Shown: positions 54,899 to 62,627 of the stretch, piece by piece
How positions within the stretch are numbered: the first letter of the stretch is position 1
Layout of the letters: the number at the start of each line of letters is the position of its first letter
Source: Lepidodermella squamata
Taxonomy: Eukaryota > Gastrotricha
Length of the DNA: 64,000 nucleotides
Reading direction: 5' to 3'
NCBI GenBank assembly: GCA_047495785.1
Contig: JBLDXI010000066.1
Location: 558,001-622,000 of the forward strand
The notes under the pieces: generated by a model
The model's input: the letters and a program-made list of their open reading frames with translations, nothing else
Told to the model about the DNA's origin: nothing
Database searches by the model: none
Made by a program: the position numbers and the translations under genes

Positions 54899-56452
54899 TC
54901 AATCTATAAGATTTTCGGCTTTCTCCCATGTGGGATGATCATAGCCCGCCCATTTAATTAACACCATTTCCTTACCTTTAACCGTTTTCTTTTGTAATAT
55001 CTTCTCAACGCGGTGAATGCTGTTGTCGTATAAATCATTTTCGCTTATTTTAGATTTCAATAGCTCTTGCTCATAGAAACTTCCGACTACTTCCTCGCCA
55101 TCTAATGCTCTCAATTTATACGTTCTAGGGTATGTATCATTGATCTTCACTATTCTTAACAACTCTTCAGACCAATTAGGATGAAAACCCTTTTCGAAAA
55201 GTTCTTTAATTCTACTAATCCTGACAATGTCGTTTACCTTAAATTTTGGCTTTTTCAATTTAGGCGGGGGGTTAGGGTAGAGACTTCGTAATACTCTATC
55301 TTTATTGATCGGATTCACTGCTTCGGATGGGGTCATATTAATAGATCTATGTTCCTTATTGTTATATTCATCTAATAAGGAATCTATCATATCGATCCAC
55401 TTTCGAGTATTTTCAAGAGTAAACCTCTTCCACATCATTGTTTTCAGTGTTCTATTAAATCGCTCTATGATTGGGTTATGGAAATTCTCGTACGTTGAAT
55501 ACCTGATGACTTCATTTGCTTTCAGCCATTTTGTGAAAGTTGAGTTGTAGAATTCACTACCTTCATCAACCCAAATATTCTTCGGTTTTCTTTTACTCTT
55601 GTTGATGATAGTTGTGAAAGCATCAAATACAGTTTTAGCGTCTTTAGTTTTCAACGGGACAGCCCACGCATATTTGGAAAAGCAATCAATAACAGTTAAT
55701 AGGTATTTATAGCCTTCGTTGTCATCAGCTAGATCATTCATGAAGCACAGATCCATACCCCATGTTTCGTCCACATCGTGAAGAATTACTCTGCGCCGCG
55801 GGAATCTCTTTCTAGCCGGTTTGTGTAACTCATCAGCTAAAATGGGAAAATTCACTTTGCTTGTTCCCCTATTCATCTTCTCTATCGTGCTGTCCTTATC
55901 TGATTGAAGCTTGAGTTTTTCAGCGTTTCCTGCTAATTTCTTCTGCTGTCTTTTCGGTTTTGAAACTTCACCGATATATTTTGTTGCAGTATAATCCACA
56001 GGCTTTCGTTGCCGCAATTCGTATCCTTCACCATGGCACTCGTCTTCCCGACGCTCGTATCCTGTAGGCATTCGGCCTCCATGGAATTTATCGGCTAGGC
56101 CTCCTTCGTGGAAGGTTTTGTATACGAACGCCGCCATGGCTCTCTCGTATCCGCTTTTCGAATTGTCGTTGGCTATCTTGAAGGCTTCATCGGCTAGAAT
56201 TCTGTCCGCTCTTGTCCTCATTTCTCGATCTTTATATTTCCAATAGTAATAGTCGTGAACTTTAGCTGCCTTGTCCAGATCATTGATGCCTTCATATCCT
56301 TCCTTCATTCGCTGGACGAAATTTGTACCTGGTCCAGCGTAACTATACTTCTGCGTGTTGTTGAATGATCCGCGGGGACGATATTCACCTTTGACCGGGT
56401 AAGAGGGGAGATGCAATTCTACCGGCAAGTTATTGATAATTCCGTCGAACAT
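54899..56452 (-). CDS. Integrase with N-terminal phospholipase A2-like domain and C-terminal chromodomain
   Basis: 517 residues in one frame. Residues about 36-97 match the parvovirus VP1-type PLA2: calcium-loop YAGPG (38-42) and catalytic-type HD (H66, D67) in DKAAKVHDYYY. The rve core has D234 (WGMDLCF), D296 (WVDEGSEF) and E330 (NPIIERFN). A chromodomain closes the protein (about 470-517, VEKILQKKTVKGKEMVLIKW, then WEKAENL). No HHCC zinc domain is visible in front of the core. An internal ATG at 55876 (codon 193) could give integrase alone. Integrase joins element ends to target DNA; the chromodomain may steer it to modified histones. PLA2 activity would suit membrane breach at entry. Confidence 0.85.
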   Translation of the reverse strand: MFDGIINNLPVELHLPSYPVKGEYRPRGSFNNTQKYSYAGPGTNFVQRMKEGYEGINDLDKAAKVHDYYYWKYKDREMRTRADRILADEAFKIANDNSKSGYERAMAAFVYKTFHEGGLADKFHGGRMPTGYERREDECHGEGYELRQRKPVDYTATKYIGEVSKPKRQQKKLAGNAEKLKLQSDKDSTIEKMNRGTSKVNFPILADELHKPARKRFPRRRVILHDVDETWGMDLCFMNDLADDNEGYKYLLTVIDCFSKYAWAVPLKTKDAKTVFDAFTTIINKSKRKPKNIWVDEGSEFYNSTFTKWLKANEVIRYSTYENFHNPIIERFNRTLKTMMWKRFTLENTRKWIDMIDSLLDEYNNKEHRSINMTPSEAVNPINKDRVLRSLYPNPPPKLKKPKFKVNDIVRISRIKELFEKGFHPNWSEELLRIVKINDTYPRTYKLRALDGEEVVGSFYEQELLKSKISENDLYDNSIHRVEKILQKKTVKGKEMVLIKWAGYDHPTWEKAENLID

Positions 56453-56498
56453 TTCACAATGTTTATAACAGCATTAGAAATTTCTAATTGGAATGTAA
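56453..56498. promoter_or_regulatory. 46-bp divergent promoter between integrase and ATPase
   Basis: Reads TTATAAAC toward integrase (TATA-like) and TTTCTAAT at 56481-56488 toward the ATPase, 18 nt from its ATG. The palindrome AGAAATTTCT lies in the middle. One short gap appears to hold one promoter of each class. Confidence 0.5.
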
Positions 56499-57209
56499 AT
56501 GATCAATTTTGATTCAATAATCCCAAAAAGCGAGTATTCGCCGCTAAATATCTCTCCTTTTTACCCGCAGCATTGTTTCCGAGCAATTATTATCGGTCCA
56601 AGCAATACCGGTAAAACTAATGATTTGCTCAATATCATTCATAATTCGGTTTTTCATAAGCTGTACATTTACTCTAAAACTTTGGATGAAGACAAATACC
56701 AGTTCTTGATAAATTTGCAGAAAGCTAAAGAAGCCGAGTTGAAAATGAAAGGAATAAACGAGTCACTTATTCACTTTTCCACAGATATAGCAGATGTCAT
56801 GCCCCTTGATAAGCTCGACAAGAAGTATCAGCACTTGTATGTCTTTGATGATATTTGCCTGGAAAATGCTAAGAGCCAAGAGAAATACATTGGCGATTTG
56901 TTTATTAGGTCGCGAAAGTACAATTGCTCCGTGGCATACTTGAGCCAGTCATATTTTAAAATTCCCAAAATAATTCGTGACAATGCGCAATTCCTCGTTT
57001 TGAAAAAGTTGACTGACGGGCGGGAACTTCCGACAATTCACAGAATTCACGCTGGAGAAATCGGAAAGGATGAATTCATGAAAAAGTACGAACTAAGCGT
57101 TTCGTCATATAACAATCACGGGTCTTTTATAATTGACAGCGTAATAAAACACAAGTCGCTGAAACTGAGGGCAAATTATACAGGAATATTTTACGGCGAA
57201 CCTCTGTAA
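56499..57209 (+). CDS. Genome-packaging ATPase (FtsK/HerA-type, A32-like)
   Basis: 236 residues. Walker A GPSNTGKT at 33-40, Walker B HLYVFDDICLE at about 112-122, then the sensor-like VAYLSQSYFKIPKIIRDNAQ. The length and the Walker B followed by 'YLSQSYF.iPk.iR.N' fit the packaging ATPases of Polintons, adintoviruses and large DNA viruses. By family knowledge it pumps DNA into preformed capsids. First gene of the plus-strand virion block; divergent from integrase. Confidence 0.88.
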   Translation: MINFDSIIPKSEYSPLNISPFYPQHCFRAIIIGPSNTGKTNDLLNIIHNSVFHKLYIYSKTLDEDKYQFLINLQKAKEAELKMKGINESLIHFSTDIADVMPLDKLDKKYQHLYVFDDICLENAKSQEKYIGDLFIRSRKYNCSVAYLSQSYFKIPKIIRDNAQFLVLKKLTDGRELPTIHRIHAGEIGKDEFMKKYELSVSSYNNHGSFIIDSVIKHKSLKLRANYTGIFYGEPL

Positions 57210-57213
57210 GTAA

Positions 57214-57221
57214 AATCTAGT
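57214..57221 (+). promoter_or_regulatory. Late-type octamer AATCTAGT
   Basis: 18 nt before the ATG at 57232, in the 22-bp gap after the ATPase gene. Confidence 0.5.
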
Positions 57222-57231
57222 CTTAATTCAA

Positions 57232-58395
57232 ATGCCGATCAAAGAACTCTCAATCACCGAACAAATAAAAATTTTAGAGCAATTAGATAGAGAAGAGAAG
57301 TTGTATGATAAAAACCTCGCGCTTGCAAGTCGCGATTCTTATGCGCTCAAGCACAAATTTGGGGTGGAAACCGAACCGAGCCCACTAACAGCCATTCAAA
57401 CAGCTATCAACCAACGACCAACCACCGATGCAATACGTAATTTGCAAAATTCGATCAAGGAATTAGTTGTTAAAAAGAAACCACCAATATTTAAGCACAG
57501 CACTCCATCTATCTCTGCCTCCGCATCCCCTGTAGCTTTAAAAATCCCTAAGCTTGAGTATGAGAGCCCTGAAAAAAGTAGGTTAGTCTCTTCGCGAAAT
57601 TCAGAAACTGATGAAAGTGAAAAAGATTCTGATTCTGACTCATCGAAGGAGAATGAGGATGCCCAAGAAGGGACATATGACACTGAAGAAATGAATGCTG
57701 TCATCCGTCAGCATAATTTCCCTACAATTGAAAAAATTAAACAAGAAGACATAGAAGAAGCCGTGGTAAGTTTGGCCACATACAACAGACAGGTCTTAGG
57801 GGTTAAGCTCTCTAATCTGACTCGAGCAGGGAAAAGAGATTCAGATGACTATAATAGAATTAAGCGCGACATTGCAGTTCTGAGGGACTATCGCGAAAAA
57901 TTAAAAAGCAAGCAGCTAGGTGAGGGTTTCACCAAACCAACCCCAAAAAATCTCCGGAAGTTTGGACGATTTTACGTACGCAAGGAAGATTTACATGATG
58001 GGTGGCTCCGGGTCAGAAAAAAGAATCAAGGCAGAGTGTTTGATGAGCAAATTTCTGATGGCGTGAGAAATCTCATTTTGAAGCGATATGAACCGAAAAA
58101 GTACAAATACACCCAAGAAGATTTGTCTCATTTTCAAGACATTTGTCGCAGGACCGGATACAAACCGAAACCTCACTCCGGCGTAAAATCTGAACTCGTC
58201 ATTTCTAAGCAGTCTGGTTCTGCGCTTTTTGTGACATTGCAGGATGCGCAAAGGCGAATGCTGCACTGTTTGGGAGAAATTAGAGCAGGTAATAACAATG
58301 AAGAAATTAGGAACGAATTGGTTTCTATTGCGGACTTGTTGCTGAAGCATGGTAAAATAACGAAGGAAGAATATAAAACTGTGTGTAGCATATAG
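57232..58395 (+). CDS. Polinton protein of unknown function, 387 aa
   Basis: No known domain recognised. It begins with a charged helical segment (ITEQIKILEQLDREEKLYDK), followed by a low-complexity acidic Ser stretch (about 120-150, SEKDSDSDSSKENEDAQEG). The C-terminal half is conserved-looking, with LRKFGRFYVRKEDLHDGWLRV, Lys/Arg-rich runs and terminal helices. Position between ATPase and penton genes, and its own octamer, place it with the virion genes. It may be a minor virion or scaffold protein. Confidence 0.6.
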   Translation: MPIKELSITEQIKILEQLDREEKLYDKNLALASRDSYALKHKFGVETEPSPLTAIQTAINQRPTTDAIRNLQNSIKELVVKKKPPIFKHSTPSISASASPVALKIPKLEYESPEKSRLVSSRNSETDESEKDSDSDSSKENEDAQEGTYDTEEMNAVIRQHNFPTIEKIKQEDIEEAVVSLATYNRQVLGVKLSNLTRAGKRDSDDYNRIKRDIAVLRDYREKLKSKQLGEGFTKPTPKNLRKFGRFYVRKEDLHDGWLRVRKKNQGRVFDEQISDGVRNLILKRYEPKKYKYTQEDLSHFQDICRRTGYKPKPHSGVKSELVISKQSGSALFVTLQDAQRRMLHCLGEIRAGNNNEEIRNELVSIADLLLKHGKITKEEYKTVCSI

Positions 58396-58400
58396 GGAAT

Positions 58401-58408
58401 TATCTAGT
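58401..58408 (+). promoter_or_regulatory. Late-type octamer TATCTAGT
   Basis: 19 nt before the ATG at 58420. Confidence 0.5.
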
Positions 58409-58419
58409 TTCAAATAAAA

Positions 58420-59166
58420 ATGAGTCTGAGCCCGATTTTCTTACCACTAGAGTATCTTTCAAATAATCGAAGTTCTCGAAATAACACCATCGACCGATAC
58501 CTCAATGATAAAATAGACTTCACTGGAAGACGAATTGCAGTTAGTTATATTCATTTCAGCGACACGTTTCACAACGTTTCCGCTCGTTATGGTAATAATA
58601 TATTGGAATACTCACTAAATGACGATATTTACGAAGTGGTTTTCCCCGATGGGACTTACACCTTTCAAGATTTTAACAATTACCTGCATTTTCAGATGAA
58701 GTTGAACGGCCATTTCACTGTTGACAACGCAAGAGGAGTAGACATTTTTGGCATAAATATAAGTGTCAACACCGTTTTCAGTTGCGTAAGTGTGAGGATT
58801 TTAGAAAATTATTCTTTGATAGTAGAAACTGAAGCTATGGCCCGGTTTCTCGGGGTCAACATAGGCTCATATGAGCGCGATTTCAATTCCCAAAACGTCC
58901 CTGATGTGACTATGGGGCTGGATACAATGTTTGTTCATTGTTCCGTGGTTAATAATAGCGTAATCCCCGAATACAACACGGTGATTTTTACATGCCCTAT
59001 CAACAAAAAATTTGGGGAACACGTCAACTACATTCCGAACGAGAAAAGGTTCCTAATGTGCACAAACGCGAATACGCAAAATATTCGAATTTGGCTTACT
59101 AATCAAGAAGGAAACGAGATTTACTTTGTGGAAAATAGATGGGGGATAGGTATAGATATAATCTAG
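58420..59166 (+). CDS. Probable penton / minor capsid protein
   Basis: 248 residues, predicted mostly beta. YEVVFPDGTYTFQDFNNYLH resembles the 'f..G.Y...d.n.yl' stretch common in Polinton minor capsid (single jelly-roll penton) proteins. Later strands such as TVIFTCPINKKFG, and the size and location two genes before the major capsid gene, agree. By family knowledge it would form the five-fold vertices. The call rests on this pattern and on context, not on an alignment. Confidence 0.6.
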   Translation: MSLSPIFLPLEYLSNNRSSRNNTIDRYLNDKIDFTGRRIAVSYIHFSDTFHNVSARYGNNILEYSLNDDIYEVVFPDGTYTFQDFNNYLHFQMKLNGHFTVDNARGVDIFGINISVNTVFSCVSVRILENYSLIVETEAMARFLGVNIGSYERDFNSQNVPDVTMGLDTMFVHCSVVNNSVIPEYNTVIFTCPINKKFGEHVNYIPNEKRFLMCTNANTQNIRIWLTNQEGNEIYFVENRWGIGIDII

Positions 59167-59170
59167 TGCT

Positions 59171-59178
59171 TATCTAGT
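59171..59178 (+). promoter_or_regulatory. Late-type octamer TATCTAGT
   Basis: 20 nt before the ATG at 59191; a second ATCTAGT overlaps the stop of the preceding gene at 59161. Confidence 0.5.
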
Positions 59179-59190
59179 TATTGCTGAATT

Positions 59191-59493
59191 ATGAATAATC
59201 GAAAAAGAAAGCGCGTTTACATTTCTGGTCGAGGATTCGTCGATGTTGGTAGAAACATTTTATCCAAAATAATAGCAGCATCAACTGAACCAGCTCAAAA
59301 TTTTGTCAAAGCAGCGCTGAAAACTGGGTCAGAAGCTGCAGGAGATAAAGTGGGAAGTTTCGTAGCAACAAAATTGACTGAAAAAGTGCTGCCTAGCTCT
59401 GACACAGCTAATCTTAAAGCCATAGAGGAGCTCGAGCGCAAAATTAAAAATAATATAAATTCATACTCAGGCTCTGGATTTAAAAAAATCTAA
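59191..59493 (+). CDS. Small basic virion-type protein, 100 aa
   Basis: N-terminus strongly basic (NNRKRKRVYISGRGF), then amphipathic helices rich in Ala/Gly (TGSEAAGDKVGSFVATKLTEK) and a charged helical end. It resembles small core or membrane-active virion proteins in layout; no specific family recognised. It lies between penton and major capsid genes. Confidence 0.55.
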   Translation: MNNRKRKRVYISGRGFVDVGRNILSKIIAASTEPAQNFVKAALKTGSEAAGDKVGSFVATKLTEKVLPSSDTANLKAIEELERKIKNNINSYSGSGFKKI

Positions 59494-59494
59494 T
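59487..59494 (+). promoter_or_regulatory. Late-type octamer AATCTAAT
   Basis: 21 nt before the major capsid ATG at 59508; overlaps the previous stop codon. Confidence 0.45.
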
Positions 59495-59507
59495 CCTTTG
59501 GTAAATT

Positions 59508-60887
59508 ATGCTTCAACAAGAGATCGTCAATAACCTCTTCGAGACTACTGAAATTCAAGATCGGGTCTTTGAGAAAAAGACATGGACGGAAACGCCAGCA
59601 CAGAATTTCACTCAAGATCAAAATTCACAACCCTCGAAATTAATATTTTCCAGCTACAACCTAAAAGACAATTATTTACAAGTCAGAGAGGGGTACTTGG
59701 AGTTTAATTTGCAAATTAAAAGGAAGAATGGAGCCGCGTTCGTGAATACTGACAAGTATGCCATTCGGAATCACGTTTTGAGCCTGTTTGACAATATTGA
59801 AGTTCAAATATCAGATTCAGATCACAAAATCGAGGAGCTGCGGTTCCTCGAACATTGGGCGAACATCAATTTTCTTTTGAAATGGAGTCCTGATTACGCC
59901 AATAGTTTAGGGGAAGAAGTCCTGTTTTCGAAAGACTGCCCGTTGGCTTTGGGAAGCACAACGCTAATTGCTGATGTGACGGCTGACACTTTTGACGCAT
60001 CGAAAGCTGCAGCTAACAAGGGTTTGATAACGCGAAGCAGCTATGTTAAATCTACCGAGGCCACCGTCACTTTATATCTGAAAGATTTGCCCTTTTTCAA
60101 TTCGTATCATGGAATTTTCACGAAGTCTCGATTTAGGATCATTCTCACTCCGAACTATAATCGGCCTTTGGTTTATGTGATTGTCGCGGCTGATACAGGT
60201 ACACCTGAAGGATTAACCTATCATTTCAATCGGGCTAATATGTACATCCCAGAGGTAACACTAATGAACCAACAGAAACTTTCAATAATGAAAAAGTTCA
60301 ACGAGGGATTCACCAAAATTCATAAATGGATATCAATCGATCCGTATCAGTCCAGCCAGTTTGCTGCAAATACCATGAATATTCAGTACACAATCAGCAC
60401 TGAAATAAGGAAACCAAATTGGGTGTATATTGTTCTTTGCCCCGATTACTCAGACGAGGAATATCCGAAGAAACTCACGCAGATATATAACACGTGGAAC
60501 ATTACTTCCTATTCCCTTTTGATTAATAACAAAGAAGCCTTTAATGAATCCAATGTTTCTTTTGCTAAGCTTAAAGCTCACCGGCTATACAATTACATAA
60601 AACAGAATATGCATCAGAACAGCGATAGAGAAAGTCTGAATACGGGATGTCAGATTTCGTACATGGAATTCTGCAACTTGTACAGAATTCTTTGCTTTTG
60701 CTTGGACGACGTAGATGCTACTTCCATTTACAATTCTCGAGCAGATAACACTGTATCTGTAGTATTCAAAGCGACGGTCGGCGTGGTGAATAAGCCTCTT
60801 GTGATTTATTCGTTCATTGAGAGGGAAAAAGAGATATGCTTCAACTACAAGCATGACTCTGTTGACATCAGTCTTACTAGCGTATAA
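59508..60887 (+). CDS. Major capsid protein (double jelly-roll)
   Basis: 459 residues. Features expected of Polinton/adintovirus major capsid proteins: beta-rich throughout; 'SLFDNIEVQISDSDHKIEEL' then a helical link; TLYLKDLPFFNSYHGIFTKS, the 'l.dlpff..y.gi.tk.r..I.L..N' junction typical of the end of the first jelly roll; and a second jelly roll including MNIQYTISTEIRKPNWVYIV. By family knowledge trimers form the pseudo-hexameric capsomers. The largest gene of the virion block, with its own late-type octamer. Confidence 0.8.
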   Translation: MLQQEIVNNLFETTEIQDRVFEKKTWTETPAQNFTQDQNSQPSKLIFSSYNLKDNYLQVREGYLEFNLQIKRKNGAAFVNTDKYAIRNHVLSLFDNIEVQISDSDHKIEELRFLEHWANINFLLKWSPDYANSLGEEVLFSKDCPLALGSTTLIADVTADTFDASKAAANKGLITRSSYVKSTEATVTLYLKDLPFFNSYHGIFTKSRFRIILTPNYNRPLVYVIVAADTGTPEGLTYHFNRANMYIPEVTLMNQQKLSIMKKFNEGFTKIHKWISIDPYQSSQFAANTMNIQYTISTEIRKPNWVYIVLCPDYSDEEYPKKLTQIYNTWNITSYSLLINNKEAFNESNVSFAKLKAHRLYNYIKQNMHQNSDRESLNTGCQISYMEFCNLYRILCFCLDDVDATSIYNSRADNTVSVVFKATVGVVNKPLVIYSFIEREKEICFNYKHDSVDISLTSV

Positions 60888-60899
60888 TGAGAAATTTCT

Positions 60900-60907
60900 A
60901 ATCTAGC
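60900..60907 (+). promoter_or_regulatory. Late-type octamer AATCTAGC
   Basis: 13 nt before the ATG at 60913, the shortest distance of the set. Confidence 0.4.
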
Positions 60908-60912
60908 GGTAA

Positions 60913-61542
60913 ATGAGCCATAAGTATTTCGAATACGAGTTGCCTCTGACAGATGGTCAGCTTGAGAAACTTCAGAGCGCAGTAAAGAACAAAAAATCCA
61001 TAACACTGAAATTCAGCAAACAGGTCATTAGTGAGAAGGACAATTTACGAAAGTTGATGCTCACTAGAACTCAAATAAACAAAATAGAGAAGCACAAATC
61101 TAATGATACCGGTGTTCAATTGAAGCTTAGTTTATCACAACTGAAGAAAAATCAATCGGGCGGGCTACTCCCCCTCCTGCCCTTACTTGCGAAAGCCGCA
61201 ACGATTGCTGCACCACTAGCCCTAAGTGCTGTATCAGGGCTGATAAATGGTGCAACCAACGCGATCGGTAACAAATTAGCGGGGAGAGGCGTAAACGAGA
61301 CCACCGTACAACTATCAGTTCCCAAAAATGATCTGAATGAACTATTCAAAATGGTCGATATGCTAGAAAATAAGAATTTATTGCCATTGGGCAGCAAACT
61401 TTCAATTGATCGCGATATTGAGCAAAAGGGTGGCTCATTCGTAGTCCCACTAGTTGCTAGCCTTCTAGGGACATTTTTACCTACATTGTTCAAGGCGAAT
61501 CAGGGAAGTGGGGTTTATTTACCATGGGAGTCAAAAAACTAG
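60913..61542 (+). CDS. Hydrophobic virion core-like protein, 209 aa
   Basis: The N-terminal part is charged (SITLKFSKQVISEKDNLRKL and LTRTQINKI, a pattern common in Polinton proteins of this position). Then comes a Gly-started hydrophobic stretch SGGLLPLLPLLAKAATIAA with small residues, like the membrane-active or core peptides (pX type) of adenoviruses and adintoviruses. The C-terminus has a second hydrophobic stretch (FVVPLVASLLGTFLPTLF). It overlaps the protease gene by 19 nt. Virion role inferred from context. Confidence 0.6.
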   Translation: MSHKYFEYELPLTDGQLEKLQSAVKNKKSITLKFSKQVISEKDNLRKLMLTRTQINKIEKHKSNDTGVQLKLSLSQLKKNQSGGLLPLLPLLAKAATIAAPLALSAVSGLINGATNAIGNKLAGRGVNETTVQLSVPKNDLNELFKMVDMLENKNLLPLGSKLSIDRDIEQKGGSFVVPLVASLLGTFLPTLFKANQGSGVYLPWESKN

Positions 61543-61973
61543 GGCGTTTCTTCCCACTTTCGAATTCGGACATTGACAAAATGATGTACTCGAGAGTTGG
61601 GAAGAAGTACAACGGATGTTACCCCAGGCATCTCTTGCCTATACATTTGAAAAATGGATACTATGTAATCAACTTAGATGATTTTGGAGGGGGAACGCAT
61701 TGGGTAGGAATGCAGGTAACTGATAGGGAAATAATTTATTTCGACAGCTTTGGCTTCATTTGCCCTAATGAAGTCATGGAGAGGCGAAGTAATCGCGACA
61801 TTTGGTATTCCACTCACGAAATTCAGCACATAAAAAGTGTGGCGTGCGGCTTTTACGTAGTTTACTTCTTGTCTGAGCTGGCGAAAAAACGCAATAAGCT
61901 GGAAATACTCCTCGATTTCACGAATGATGGGTCCATTATGAATGATAACAGGCTGAAAGATCTTATGTCTTAG
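61524..61973 (+). CDS. Adenain/Ulp1-like cysteine protease
   Basis: 149 residues. The catalytic set is in order: His in GGTHWVGMQV, Asp in IIYFDSFG, the oxyanion-type Gln in EIQHIKSVACG, Cys in ACGFYVVYFLSEL. Length is short, as in Polinton proteases. By family knowledge it cleaves capsid precursors during maturation. The start ATG at 61524 lies inside the end of the preceding gene, the only coding overlap among the element's genes. Confidence 0.88.
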   Translation: MGVKKLGRFFPLSNSDIDKMMYSRVGKKYNGCYPRHLLPIHLKNGYYVINLDDFGGGTHWVGMQVTDREIIYFDSFGFICPNEVMERRSNRDIWYSTHEIQHIKSVACGFYVVYFLSELAKKRNKLEILLDFTNDGSIMNDNRLKDLMS

Positions 61974-61978
61974 CAAAT

Positions 61979-62122
61979 ATGTACTGTTTGAAGTGTAAGA
62001 AGCATACTGGAAATTTGAACGAACAAAGAAAATTTACGGAAAACAAGCGAGTAATTTTAGTGAGCGATTGTCAAATTTGCGGCTCTAAGAAGAGCCAATT
62101 TGTGAAAGCACTTAGAGCCTAA
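61979..62122 (+). CDS. 47-aa zinc-ribbon protein
   Basis: Very short gene, 5 bp after the protease. It has two Cys pairs: MYCLKCKKHTG at the start and DCQICGSKKSQF near the end. This C-x2-C ... C-x2-C-G-x2-KS-x-F layout is that of a tiny zinc ribbon common in Polintons and large DNA viruses (DUF5679-like). The function is unproven there; a transcription role is often guessed. Its last codons form one arm of the 18-bp hairpin at 62097-62145. Confidence 0.75.
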   Translation: MYCLKCKKHTGNLNEQRKFTENKRVILVSDCQICGSKKSQFVKALRA

Positions 62123-62145
62123 AGTAGTAAGTGCTTTCACAAATT
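62097..62145. promoter_or_regulatory. 18-bp perfect inverted repeat ending at the next start codon
   Basis: AATTTGTGAAAGCACTTA at 62097-62114 and its exact complement at 62128-62145, with a 13-nt loop containing the zinc-ribbon stop codon. The second arm ends directly before the ATG at 62146. It could form a strong RNA hairpin acting as terminator/processing signal or hiding the next start. Confidence 0.7.
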
Positions 62146-62622
62146 ATGGATGAAGAATTCGAATATTGCCTCTCTCTTCTAGCCGAAATCGAAAACAAGA
62201 TTGTGAAAAGCCAGTTGAAAACCGAGTGTGAACTCTGCTCATCACTTCTGCAAATTGATCACCATCTTTATATCAATTTTTGTCCTAAATGTGCTATCGT
62301 TTATCCTTTTACAGATTATTATCAAAGGGTTAGGCGCTCCGAACCTTACAGGCGAAAATGGCACCTCATGGCTAAAATCAGAAAATTAGGACTAGTTCTG
62401 AAATGGTATGAGCTCGATAACATCATGACTCACTTCAAGAAAATAGATAAGCTCTATTCCACGGAATTTCCTGGTAAAAACATGGTCAACGTAGAATTTG
62501 TGCTTAAGTACGTTTCACTGAAGCTCGGTTACGAAAACGTCGCTAATAAAATCACTCTGAACCGTTCTAGGGATACGATATTACGTTGGCATGAAAAATT
62601 AAATCTAATCAGTTCTTATTAG
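62146..62622 (+). CDS. VLTF3-like zinc-ribbon protein (probable late transcription factor)
   Basis: 158 residues from the ATG at 62146. Zinc-binding pairs TECELCSSLL and INFCPKCAIVYP come first, then aromatic/basic YYQRVRRSEPYRRKWHLMAKI, and helical blocks with VEFVLKYVSLKLGYE. This matches the general layout of VLTF3-like proteins of large DNA viruses and some Polintons: zinc ribbon, a Y/R-rich link, then helices with a TFIIB-like feel. The call is by layout and context. It would switch on the late octamer class if correct. Confidence 0.5.
   Translation: MDEEFEYCLSLLAEIENKIVKSQLKTECELCSSLLQIDHHLYINFCPKCAIVYPFTDYYQRVRRSEPYRRKWHLMAKIRKLGLVLKWYELDNIMTHFKKIDKLYSTEFPGKNMVNVEFVLKYVSLKLGYENVANKITLNRSRDTILRWHEKLNLISSY
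62602..62609 (+). promoter_or_regulatory. Late-type octamer AATCTAAT
   Basis: 26 nt before the ATG at 62628, inside the end of the preceding gene. Weaker distance match than the others. Confidence 0.3.
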
Positions 62623-62627
62623 TTGAA

